This document shows, in pieces, positions 45,147 to 55,800 of a stretch of DNA of 64,000 nt; within the stretch, counting starts at the first letter, position 1; the number at the start of each line of letters is the position of its first letter. The stretch spans positions 2,884,122 through 2,948,121 of the forward strand of contig NC_090613.1 of NCBI RefSeq assembly GCF_004359215.1, given 5' to 3'. The notes under the pieces were generated by a model. It worked only from the letters and a program-made list of their open reading frames with translations. It did not search any database and was not told where the DNA came from. The translations under genes were made by a program, and so were the position numbers. This DNA is from Bremia lactucae (taxonomy: Eukaryota; Oomycota; Peronosporomycetes; Peronosporales; Peronosporaceae).

Positions 45147-45560
45147 CTATGGTTCGGTATGGACGAATACATCGTCAAAATAACTCGGTGCGAATTCTCG
45201 CAACGGTCTCAAAAGATTCGTTACGCATCTGCTGAATGTTGCAGGGGCGTTACTAAGCCTTTGTGGCATTACTAGCCACTCCCAGAGCATCCCGCTGAGA
45301 GTGCTTACTGCTGTGTACGGGATGTCCTGTTCACGCATAAGGATCTGATAAAATTCATCGATCAGATCCATAGACGAAAAAATGGTACTCTTAGACATAC
45401 CATCTATGATTACGTTTTTCCTAGGTGTTGGCGTTTGAGCCGGTACCGTTGCAGCATTCAGTTTATTGAATGCGTGCACTTCCGCCACCCTCCTGGCCTT
45501 TCGCACACATAAGGTAGAAGAGCTATGTGGGGAGGTTGACTTCGTCACATATACTGCTTT
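45147..45560 (-). pseudogene. Gypsy reverse transcriptase palm
   Basis: KLNAATVPAQTPTPRKNVII, MDLIDEFYQILMREQD, LVMPQRLSNAPATFSRC and APSYFDDVFVH are followed by the same premature end (VHTEP) as at 21437. A one-base deletion near 45480 separates this copy from the one at 21770. Confidence 0.92.
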
Positions 45561-46229
45561 TAATCGATCGATAAATTCTTTATCGATCGCAGGTTAGTTC
45601 ACGAGGCACTGGTCACTTTTTCATGACACAGATCTTCGAGTCCGGTTTGAGCTCGATCTCATGTCGAGTGCCTTTATCCTTAGGCAACTCTTATGGAACT
45701 GTTTCAGAGAATACATCCCTGAATTCAATCAATCCTTGTAAAAAGGATTTGTCTTAAGTGACTCCCAGGATTGAGTAGTATATCTCATAATCCGAGTCTT
45801 TACATCGAGACACTTTCGTCCATCGATGAGCTGCTGAGGGCCTTTCGTTCTCTGCAAATATTACCGCTGACCGAATGTCGGTTACATAATCGTCCTCTGT
45901 GACGAGTACGCAGATCTGCTTGATTCTACCACTATGCAGATCTCTCAAGAACCGCTTGGGTTCTAGGGTTGGTAATTGAGTTATCTTTGAAGTTAAATTC
46001 GGAGGCGCATACAGATCAAGAGTATAAGCGCCTACTCTCGAACCGTTATTAACCAAGACATTCGATGTCTCGGTATCTTCCTGAGATTTATCCACAAGCT
46101 GCCGAGGGATCAATCCCTCGGGATGCTGAAGTCTAGTCACTTCAGCATTAACTATTTGAGGAGATTTCTCCTCAAGTACGTGGGGACTTATTCCCTCAAC
46201 GTCTTCCGACTGTAATTGCGCGATCAGCA

Positions 46230-46896
46230 TAGGGTAGAATAAAGCAGATCTCTACTCGACAGAGGACCAACACGTAACCCATTTCGGACACCGGCACTTC
46301 TTGAAGAGAACGATAGGCACACAGCAGCTCTCAATCCACGAAACTTACTCGCGTGAAGACTCGGACTGACAGTAAACTGCACAATCCCGGGAGCCACTCA
46401 AAGGATGATGAGCAATCACACTGTGATCTTGTCCAGTCGTACGAACGACCGTACCACAAGTGAGGCCATCGCACTCACTCCTAGTACATCCACACGCTTG
46501 TGGACGCTCCAAGACGTTCATCAGATGGCCATCTGATGAACAAGTGGCAGGCATCCTTACGGATCGATGCTGCCAGCTGATCCTTGGATCATATTTTCTG
46601 AGCCAAGGTAAACCTAGGATGACATCAAATTTGTCATCCAAATCCAGTACGATGAAATCATCATCGTAACGTAAATCTTTTAACGTGTAGTGGAATTTCA
46701 CTACGCATTTTTATCGTTTCATTACTGTTATCGATGCGCCTGTTACTAGACGCACCGTCATCCTCGTTGGAGGGATGTCGCGCTCAACAAATTTGAGGCT
46801 ACGACCCTCTAGCGACTGCTTCCAGATAAAGTTATTCGACGCCCCACAGTACACTAGGGCTCTAACTGACAAATCATTTGTCACTTTTAATTTCAA
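46230..46896 (-). pseudogene. Gypsy protease with scrambled linker junction
   Basis: The protease carries YCGASNNFIWKQSLEGR (Asp to Tyr) and DLDDKFDVILGLPWLRKYDP. Between 46230 and 46400 the expected linker is replaced by sequence resembling the end of the inverted linker at 6000-6107 (GAAGACTCGGA and AGCAGCTC words), which suggests that this copy descends from an inversion-bearing one. Confidence 0.8.
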
Positions 46897-46949
46897 GGTG
46901 ATGAAAGATACCTCATCACCAGGTGAAGAGAGACATAATGATTGTGTTT

Positions 46950-48093
46950 CTGGAGCAACTTAAGTCATTTGCAAATTCTCTTGAGGTTGCTGGATCAGTA
47001 GGGCGTTGCGCCCCTACTGACCCCGACCGTTTTTTGGCGGTCCGATTCGCTGTTGCGATTTCGCAACAACGTCGGACCCGCGACCGTTGCCGTTTTTGGC
47101 ATTCGGTCTATAGTTACGTTCAGTACTTCTCGGTACTGAGCGTGGGGCACTGTACTCATGAGCGTAATGTCCTAACTTTTGATACCGATTGCATTTCTGC
47201 AATCGCTTGTTGTTCGAAAAGCGAGGTTTCTCGCTTTCGACATAAGAGAGGTCCATGGGTTCTGGACCTAGCTCGTATCGTCTTGGAGGATATGATGACG
47301 AACTAGCTTGAGCCTGTCTCAAGCTAAAGTCCCCCTGTTCCGCAACGAATATTACTTCTTCAAGCGTATCTAGTTCCAAGCGGAACAGTTGGGTCTTTAC
47401 GGGACCATCCGTAAGACCTTGCATGAACACCGTAATCAACGTGTGTTCATGGACTGGGTTATTTGTAATACAACTCGCTAAGAGTCGTATGTGCTGAGCA
47501 TATGCGTGAACATCACGCTTGCCTTGCTTGCGTTTCAGAAGCTCTGATCGAGCTCTGAACTCAGCCCTAGGCGGTTCAAACGTCTGTTTGAGCCGGACTT
47601 TATAAAAGCCTCTAGCGACCCAAAGACATACGGGTCGCGCAACTCAAGGCCCAATGCCCAAATTTTGCACGACCTGCCAAATTTGATTGAGCAAATGCGA
47701 CTTGCATTTGCTCGTCGACGATGTGACGAGCCTTATGGCATCGTCCAACTCGACAAACCATCTTGAGAGGGTATAAGGTTTCCGAACGACGCGTGGGCGT
47801 CATTACAGGTACAGGGGTCTGTACCTGTTGTAACCTCAACAGTTCTCCCTGTTGAGAGCCTTGCTGATTAAACAAGGCTACTTCTACTTCACCTCGTCAA
47901 GTTCATGTTGTATGAACTTGGCGATGGCTGAATCGAGGGCATCTCTGTCCAAGCCGGACAGGATGGCCAAGATGGCATCATTCCCTACGGTCGAACTCAC
48001 TCGTTTGACCGCCCTCCGTTCGATGTCACTTAGAAATGAGTAGCTATCACGCGAAACGAGATGCATATTTCCATTATCATCTAACATGTACAT
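46950..48093 (-). pseudogene. Gypsy gag, decayed
   Basis: Frames 47014-47439, 47612-47875 and 47884-48093 hold gag parts: HELDEVK start region, FAQSNLAGRAKF, TVFMQGLTDGPVKT, and the zinc knuckle CNRYQKLGHYAHEY (second and fourth Cys replaced by Tyr, as at 17240). A deletion near 47770 removes the segment before WFVELDDAI. Confidence 0.88.
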
Positions 48094-48143
48094 TTTAGAT
48101 GATAGAACTGTGGTTCTTGGACGGACTACGAAGTGCTACCAGG

Positions 48144-48594
48144 TGTAACGGGGTTCTGCCGACTTGTACTGCTTCAGTACAAGTCCACTTTGCACTGCAT
48201 CAGTGCGAGTGTTGCCTCACGTCACTTCACGTACACTAGTACGTGCAGAAGAAGACTCTCTTAAAAACACTTGCTTTAAAGAGGGTTAAAAAGGAACGGT
48301 ATTTAATTTAATTAAGTTTTTCTTGTGTATCTACTTAATACTAACTTAATAATAAACTTATATAAAACATGTACTAAAAGTCTTATCGGTCTTTCTTTTG
48401 CGCGCGTCCAGCGCTGACTGGACCGCGGAGAAAGTAGATTTAATGACCTATATCTACAAATGGATAAGTTTTTTAGAATATTACCATGTAAACTAATATT
48501 CTTCAAATATTATCTACCTTTTAGATAATATGTTAATTAACAACCTTTAAGTGTTAATTTCATGTAACGAAACACCTTCTTACAGTTAATGTGT
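48144..48594 (-). repeat. LTR of Gypsy family 1
   Basis: 451 bp with TGTAACGGGG at the primer side and CTTCTTACA at the other end. It is the 5' LTR of the fourth minus-strand copy. Confidence 0.92.
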
Positions 48595-48944
48595 TACATT
48601 GCAGCAATTGTCGAGCCTTTAAAAGTGTAAGATAAGGATTATCGTGGCCACATTGTGGAAAGCGAATTAACCTCTTGATCTCGTTTGCGAGCCACATAGT
48701 AGAGAGCGCTAGATATCAAAGGGTTTCTTATTAGTGATTGAACTTGAGCGTTCGGTGGCTAGTTAATGTGGTTGCACTCTGAAGTGGTACATACGGTTGG
48801 GTCTCATTCACGGGGTCAGTGGTTTTTGTGCTTTTGCTTCGGCAAATCCTGTCCCGCCTTTGTGGCATCGGATCGTGATCTCAAAAATTTGGACAAAAAG
48901 CGGAAGTTTTCTTAATTCGACAAGAAACTCTACTCAAGGCCGCG

Positions 48945-49440
48945 CAAGACCGAATGAGTGAAGCGCAAGAACGCATCAAGTTCTACTACGACAAGAACAG
49001 ACTTTTGCAGAACTTCGAAGCCAACGACTTAATACTTTTGGACGGCAAGAAGCTGGACATCCGTCCCAAGGGTGCACAGGCGCAGAAATTGGCTCTACGA
49101 TACACTGGACCGTTTCCCGTGTTGAAGAAGACCTCGAAAGATTCCCATGAGTCAAAGATATCGAAAAAGTTGAAGTTGCTTCCAGTGTTTCACACGTCTT
49201 TGCTTAAATCGTATCGTAAAGACCCAAAACGAACGCAGCAGGTGAACAAGGTTGTCTTAGCCGATGAAATCGAAAAGCAACTTGTTAATCATCGCTAGTA
49301 CAAGGGAAAGCCACAGTATATGATATGGTGGCTCAGCGAATCGAAAGATGACGCAGCTTGAGAGCCCCGTGGAGAATCTAACGCAGATTCCAGGACTCAT
49401 TGACCTCTACTGGAAAAGCAAGAGACGACCAAAGTAGTTA
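48945..49440 (+). pseudogene. Integrase C-terminus and broken chromodomain
   Basis: The frame shows AQERIKFYYDKNRLLQNFEA, NDLILLDGKKLD, LALRYTGPFPVLKK and LPVFHTSLLKSYRKD, typical of the GPF/Y module of Gypsy integrase. It continues after a stop with KGKPQYMIWWLSESKDDAA and EP, a chromodomain core in which the conserved Trp before EP is a stop codon. Confidence 0.85.
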
Positions 49441-49468
49441 AGAACTCGCCGTCTTCTTGAGGAGGTCA

Positions 49469-49910
49469 TGTGACGTAGTGGAAGTATTACCAGTAACTGC
49501 AACTTCGTCATTAAACATAAATACATATGCATAATTGTCTTTACCGATACTTCTGGTTATAGAGCTTCAAGGAAGGTATACCTAAATATGATTGGCTCAA
49601 AATGTACTCAGCACTTACTATTCCGTTTGGGATGTATTAAAAGGTACGGTAAGCCACACTATGAGGTTCATATACACTATTGTTGGTAGAGTAGATACCA
49701 GATGTGATTGGCGTAGGATAGTTCTTAGGACAAAACCTAGATAGCTCAAGAGTAAATTTAGTTGGCCAAACGCGCAATCCGTAAGCACTCAGCTAAATCT
49801 ATCACTTCTCAATTTGCTTTGAACAGCAACAACTCCTTTTCTTCTAGTCGCTTTCCGCCAAAGCTTGGCCGTTAGAGTCCTACCAGCTTCCTCAACGTCA
49901 AAGTGTCACA
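49469..49910 (+). repeat. 3' LTR of the chromodomain-type Gypsy element
   Basis: 442 bp, starting TGTGACGTAGTGG and ending AAAGTGTCACA, so the ends are TGTGAC...GTCACA. It follows directly after the GAGGAGGTCA purine tract. Confidence 0.75.
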
Positions 49911-50402
49911 ATCCGTCCCTAGAGTAGAATATTTGCTTTCGTAGGTCTTCTATATTGCGTTGTTGACCTCGGTTATAAACTCCTCCCTTACTTTGAATGC
50001 TTCTTAGCTTTTAATGTATTTTTTGGCCGCTACTGAAATGCGATATATTTGAAATGTACCCATCAATTTGTCTATTTTCAAAATCTTGTTGTTTTTTTAG
50101 CACCAACCAAGCGTTGTTAAACGCTTAATGCGCTTGTCTAATTTACTTGCAACAACCATACGCAATAGTCATTGACTTTATAGTTTAATAAAGCCAACCC
50201 GTTCTGTGCTAGAATTTCGTGAATTCTGATGTATGTATGTTTCGGACTTTGCTCTTGGTGTACCGGCATTGAAAGAAGTAGCAGGCAAAGCAGCTTTACA
50301 ACTCGACACTGGAATGCCTGCAACCGAACTGAGTTGATAAAAATGGTTGGAACTGATATACAGTAATAATTTATAGTCGATGCTGTTAAACTCCTTGTCA
50401 GT
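49911..50402. other. Intergenic region downstream of the STK16-like kinase
   Basis: AT-rich sequence between the Gypsy LTR and the stop codon of the kinase. A 90-codon minus-strand frame at 50138-50410 has no recognised domain and overlaps the kinase 3' flank. Nothing else is seen. Confidence 0.4.
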
Positions 50403-51717
50403 TTAATCATTTAGGCTGTGCAGCCGCTCAATAATATCAAATACAGTTGGCCGAGCGGAAGCGTCGAGTGTCAAAATCCATCTGCATTTATCATGAAAAA
50501 TGTTTAAGTTGTCACCCGTACATACATCACCAAGCACTGTAAACGCACCGAATCATGTTACAAAATTTCGGTGAGTATGGACAATTCTTTGGAAACTTAA
50601 TAGACCCAATTACTGCAAGGTATGAGCATTCCACGACACGCACGACGCCTGAGTCGTAAAAGGAACACTCGAATGGCGAATAGCCAAACGCCAAAGCATA
50701 CAATAGGCAGCCAAGCGACCATACGTCTGTCGCACTAGTAATATGTGAATGGCCCAGAGCGTCATAAAGCTCTAGAGCACGGAACCGCGTCAATTCAGCA
50801 GGAGCTCCGTAACATGAAAGTAATCTCAGGTGCCTCACCTGGGGCACGATAGGCCATTGAGCTGTGACATGCTGCTTGCTCTTGTAGTAAGAGTGCGTCG
50901 CAGCGCCCGGAGATGGTGACGTCAGCCACCGTGACGGAGCCAAAATCCGTCAGCAGCGGCTCGCCCTCGTCGGATAGCATAATATTTTCTGGCTACAACA
51001 AATTACAAAGAATTTGTTAGCTCTATCTTAATCATTGCGAGGTTATTGATTACCTTGATATCTCGATGGGCAAGAGGTGGAACCTTTATGTGCAGCTCTG
51101 CTACAGCTCGGCAAATTTTTAAAAATATGTCTAAAATCTGTGCTTCGGAAATTCGCACGTCTTGGCTGGATTACATTACAGTTATCAAAATATAGTCATC
51201 AGAAATTTAAGCTTCTTAGGAGATCACTAAGCTACCAACTTGATCGCAGTGTCAATCATATCACGTAAAGTTCCATTCTGTCCACAACAATATAAAATCA
51301 GTGCTAAATGAAAATTTATAACTGAGACAGAAAGAGACCAACGAACCTCCATATATGGGAAAAGCAAATAGTATGTGAGTATTTCTGTTTGCGTCGATAT
51401 CACAGCGTAATCGATAAGTGGCATAATATTTGGATGCTTGAAATTATAGTGTGCTTGAATCTCGGCCTTTGTTGAGTGCACCTGCTCGTCCGTCTGGCAT
51501 AAAATTTTCTTTAGCGCAAACGACTCACCATTTTCGGGGTCTCTAGCTTTGTAGACGAATGAAAAGCCTCCTTGTGCAATTTCAGAGCTGATGATCACAC
51601 TACAGTGCGCGACAGCGATAACAAGTCAATGGGGCGATATCGTGACAAAATTAAGTGCGCGTACGTTCGCCCGCTCTTCAAACGCACAGACTGTGAGTAG
51701 CCAAGACATGATAGCAT
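50403..51717 (-). CDS. STK16/MPSK1-like serine/threonine protein kinase (NAK family)
   Basis: Read on the minus strand: exon 1 at 51665-51717, exon 2 at 51347-51599, exon 3 from 51277 to about 51236, then about 51074-51170, 50812-50995, 50562-50775 and a last exon ending at 50403. Joining them gives a complete kinase. The glycine loop is AQGGFSFVYKAR, the VAIK-type Lys is in FALKKILC, the catalytic loop is HRDIKPEN, the metal-binding motif is DFGS, the substrate segment YRAPE spans an intron, and subdomain IX reads ATDVWSLGCLLYALAFGYSPFE. The last exon, WILTLDASARPTVFDII, holds the conserved Arg of subdomain XI. The LLFPYMENGTLRDMI hinge and the DFGS box match STK16, a small membrane-associated kinase of the secretory pathway. 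The exact 3' end of exon 3 is uncertain. It is divergent from the exonuclease with 127 bases between. Confidence 0.87.
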
Positions 51718-51844
51718 TCTGTGTGCTGCGTAAAACGGAAAGAATGTGACAGCTGAGCACATGCGGTCTCCAGGCGGTCGTCGCATCATCATAAGAACGC
51801 TTTTTCTTCGGTCATTAAAATGAATAAATAGAACGTTTTCCAAA
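51718..51844. promoter_or_regulatory. Short divergent promoter interval (kinase / exonuclease)
   Basis: 127 bases separate the two start codons on opposite strands, so both promoters must lie here or in the 5' ends. On the kinase strand, TCACATTCTTTCCG (about 51738-51751) resembles the oomycete initiator pattern YCAYTYY. Confidence 0.45.
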
Positions 51845-52830
51845 ATGATGAAAAGCGCACAGCGAGTAGCTGGGAAGAGGCTTATTGCTACAGCCGCAGC
51901 AATGATTAGCGAAGCACATGCTTCGCGAGGAAAAGGCCTGTTAGTTGACGGAAACAATGCACTCTATCATTTCTACAACCCATTGTCCACCATTGAGCAG
52001 TGCGTGACGATATCATCTTAGCAATGTCCTCTTTATACCTTTAACGTTTTAAATACAGTGATGGAATCAAGACTGGCGCGGCGGATGGACTCTTAGTGTT
52101 ATTGCAGCGATTAGACAAGACGCACAGACCTGATCACATTTCTGTCGTTTTTGACACGAGACTGCAATCAACTGCCCGGAAAGTCTTACAACCTACCTAC
52201 AAAATGGATCGAGCCCCAACGCCACGGTCGCTAGTGCCTCAATTTGCCTATGCCAAAAAAATTCTGTCCGCGGCGAGCATAAATTGCATAGAGTTACCTG
52301 GCGTTGAGGCAGATGACATTATCGCCACGTACGCAGCGCAGTACACTGCAGCCGGCTTTGACGTCCTGGTCGTGTCTAATGACAATGACTTCTTGCAGCT
52401 CGTGCATGACGGTGTTACCGAAGAAGCAGACCTTGATACTAGCACTGACCGTACCATTGAAGTACCTGCTACCATAGTGGAAATCTACCAGCCATCTAAA
52501 CGCCGATACATCCGTGAGCGGAACTTGCGCGGAAGGTTCGGATTGCACCCAAAGTTGCTACCCGACTTTCACTCGCTGTGCGGCCACCAGTGGAAACGGA
52601 TTCCAAGGGTGGAAAATATGACCGATGAGGTGGCAGCGCATTTGCTGACCAAGTATGGCGGTCTTTATCATTTATTGCGCCAGCTAGACACACTCGACGA
52701 TCTAGCCCTAAGTAAGACGTTAAAGCAGTGCATCACTTCTATAGAGTCTTCCTACCGTATCGTTAAGCTGGTCGACAACGTCTCATTGACGTTAACCATC
52801 GATAAATTTCTTCGGCCCCAGCTAAACTAG
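51845..52830 (+). CDS. 5'-3' exonuclease (Pol I-type FEN family), organelle-targeted
   Basis: Exons 51845-51999 and 52059-52830, phase 2, give 308 residues. The first about 28 residues (MMKSAQRVAGKRLIATAAAM) are basic with no acidic residue until position 23, a likely mitochondrial leader. The catalytic part has LLVDGNNALYHF (Asp 35), VVFDTR (83-86), GVEADDIIATYA (EADD at 135-138) and VVSNDNDFLQL (NDND at 159-162), the metal ligands of the 5' nuclease family that removes RNA primers or flaps. The helix-hairpin-helix region around 225-260 should hold GDxxDGIPG, but reads CGHQWKRIPRV: Asp to His, the second Asp/Asn to Lys, and two Gly to Arg. Activity or DNA binding may be altered. It converges on the PHD gene with 62 bases between stops. 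Confidence 0.87.
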
Positions 52831-52892
52831 CTAAACAGAAGGCGAAGTCAATATTTGAAATAAACAAATAAAACTGCTGAACTCAGTATATT

Positions 52893-55800
52893 TCATGCGT
52901 CAACTTTCATATCCTCTGCATTGTCAGATTCACGCGAATCATCGAATGCGATATTCCTGATCAAATTGCTGGTTTGGCCAGCTTGGGTAAGAGAAGCATG
53001 TGTAGAAGGGCGCATCGATACGATGCCTTCGTCTTCGTTACCCTTAAAGTCCAACTTTCTACTTCCTTGAAGCCCTGCCTGCGTCTCATTATATTTCATG
53101 TTAATGAGGTCAAGACGTTCTTTCGCGCGGCGAGACGAGAACCACATCTTGATCTGTTGCTTAGTCACACAAACTCCATCGCCAGCTTGTTCGTTCATGT
53201 GATCATCTTTATTCAATAGCTTCTGCAAGTCCTCTAACCGTGCGTCTGTTGGTCGCGGATTCTTCTCGTACTCTTCTATGATTGTCGCAAGCTGCTTAAC
53301 GTTAAAAATTCGCCCTTTTTGCATACTGCTGTCGGAGTTTTCATCATTTTTATTAGCTAGAAATGCTGTTGTCTCCGTGATTGGGAATTTTGTACTTGCA
53401 GGCTGGCCGAAGAAAATTTCCTTTTTTGGACGCTTCGACATATGTCTATCATCATCAGCAAAAGGTGCTTTGCGTTTCGCAGTCGTACCGCTAGGAACAA
53501 AGGCCAAACCCTTCGCCTTGGAGCTTGTGCTGGTCATAAAAATCCTATCCGATTTGCTATCATTGTCTGACTCAGTGTCGCTAGAGCTCGATGAGCTCGA
53601 CGCGGCTTTGTCAATGTGCAAATCCGTACCACTTAAGGCCTGAGGTGGCTGATTTGCGGACCGTCGCTTGTAAAACCAGCACCGGATCTGCTTGTAATCG
53701 ATCGACCGCTGCGCAGCATCACTTGACGGGTCCATGCACGCAATCCCATTAAGCCGCGCTGCAATTTTGTCTAGTTTCTTCTTGCTTGGAGTGTCTTCCT
53801 TGTGAAAATACTTTTCAAGTTTCACCAATTGAGCCAAGGAAAACTTAACACGCGGCCGCCGCGACTCCGGCGAAGGCGTTGGACCTGAGTTTGGCGACGA
53901 TCCTGGAGTTCCAGGCAAGTGCTCTGTGTCCACACTGAGCAATAGCGATCGTGACTGTTCTTTCCGATTTTTGCTAGAAGTTGCTTCGCCAGACATTGCA
54001 GCCATCACGCTCGGTGAATCACCATTTTCGACAATCGATTGAAACTCTTCTTGCAGCTTTTTCGTCTGTCGCACAAGCTCTTTGTTATCTTTGTGAGCAA
54101 TCAAAACTAATTCTAGCTGCCGTTGCATGCCCGAATCAATCAAGACGGCACGTGGGATAATCAATGTAAGCAGCAGCTCAATAATATCAGTAAGTTCCTC
54201 AGCAGGGGCGTCTTCCTCTAGTAACTTTAACATTTTCATTTTAATATGGGATATTTCATCTTTGCCCAATGGTTTCGATGGCCCGGTACGGGCATTCTTG
54301 TATGGAACATGCAGCCTCTCCCGCGCACGATCCATTGCAGCAGTACGTAAAACTTTCGTTTCTTCTTCGTTTTTACCAGCATCACGGGCCTCTTTCATTG
54401 CTTTCCTTACAGAGGCAACATAACCGATTCGAATGCGCTTCTTTTGAGTGCTAGGCCCACTAGAAGTAGGAATCCTATCGCTGCCATCCTTGCTCGTACT
54501 AAGCAAGCTGCTAATAGCTTTTCCTGCTCCATGTGAGCTTGACTTTGGGCCTATATCGAGCATACTTGGTTCTATAATATTCGCAATTAGAGCCATATCA
54601 GCTTCGTCAACGACATGGCACGATCCTTGCCCATTTTCTCGCATGCGTGAAACTCGAGCCTCAAGCACCTCCTTTGCCTCGTCAATGTATGCAGCCTTCA
54701 TCTTCTTCACACTGTCGGCATCCATATCAGTAGTAGAAATATCCTTCATCTTTAGGCGCATGTATTCCAATCGCTCCTTCGCACGCCTGTTGTCAAACCA
54801 AATACGTATTCGCTTTACTGAAATACCCTCTGGTTGTAACTCTGGATCAGCATAGTCTGGACAATTAATGATGCGATACATCGAGTGAATTTCACTAGAT
54901 TCTGGTCGGGAGGACCGCTGATACCATTCTTCTAGCTTTTGAATCTGTTTCGATGAATACAAGCGGCTCGCTCCACTTTTTCCTTTCGATCCCGATGCAG
55001 ATCGTCCTGCCGCTCCTGATCCCTGCTTTCTCGTACTACTGCTAAATGCTGGCTTACGATCTTGACTAAGGGTTGCTCGGACTTCCTTAATACGATCAAC
55101 CTCAAATTGGATGCCTGCAACCTGAAGCTGCTCCAGTAGCTGCTTTAAAGAATCCAATCCATTATGTACTCGACGCAGCAGCATATACTTCTCAGAGTCT
55201 TCTGACCACGCACCATCGCTTCGGAATACACCATTATCGTTGCTAGCAGGGGTATCGTCTATTTTAACAGAAGCCGATGAGGCAAAAGGAGTCACAATTT
55301 GAGAAGATGTATCATGAGCCAGGACTACTGGAGGCATCAGAGAGTAATCCACGTGCTGTTGCTGTTCTTCGCGTGCCAGATCCGAGCTAATTACGTGAGA
55401 AACATGAGTATTTCCATGCTGGGTATCCTTTCCGTGCCAACTTGAGCCCATGACACTATTAATTTCAATCCGAAGGGCCTGCGTAATGCGCAACATCTCT
55501 CCTGTCTGCTCCAGAATTAAGGCATTTATGCTCTTACCACCACGATACACAAGGTCCGTCAAACGCTGCACTTCGGATTCTAAAGCTGCACTAATTCCGA
55601 TTCCTAATTGCGCAGACCTGTGATCAACTTCACTTTTGCTTCGGCTCGTAGAGTTTGACTTAGAGCTACTAATATTGCGACTCCTTCCAGACGAATCATT
55701 GCTCTGCTGCAAGCATGACGAGTCAGTTTGGTTACTGTCAATGGCTGCGGCATTGACAGCAGGTTCGCAATCGAGGCAATACCATTGGCGATTATTTATG

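Larger units (their letters stand above)
44066..48594 (-). mobile_element. Fourth minus-strand Gypsy family 1 element
   Basis: Right to left: LTR (48144-48594), gag (46950-48093), protease (46400-46900), scrambled junction (46230-46400), linker (45560-46230), RT (44790-45560) and RNase H (44210-44790). The integrase is nearly absent; the copy stops at the junction with the plus-strand element. A block of about 1.84 kb (44384-46229) is almost identical to 20669-22525. Confidence 0.92.
48870..49910 (+). mobile_element. 3' end of a chromodomain-type Gypsy element with its LTR
   Basis: The integrase C-terminus (48954-49298) is followed by a chromodomain-like segment with stops and then a polypurine-type tract (GAGGAGGTCA) and an LTR at 49469-49910. 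The 5' part of the element is absent. It is unrelated in sequence to the family 1 copies nearby. Confidence 0.82.

Noticed and set aside
51595..51957. 120-codon minus-strand frame overlapping the exonuclease start
   Set aside because: Only its 53-base segment at 51665-51717 is used, as exon 1 of the kinase; the upstream part is antisense to exonuclease exon 1.
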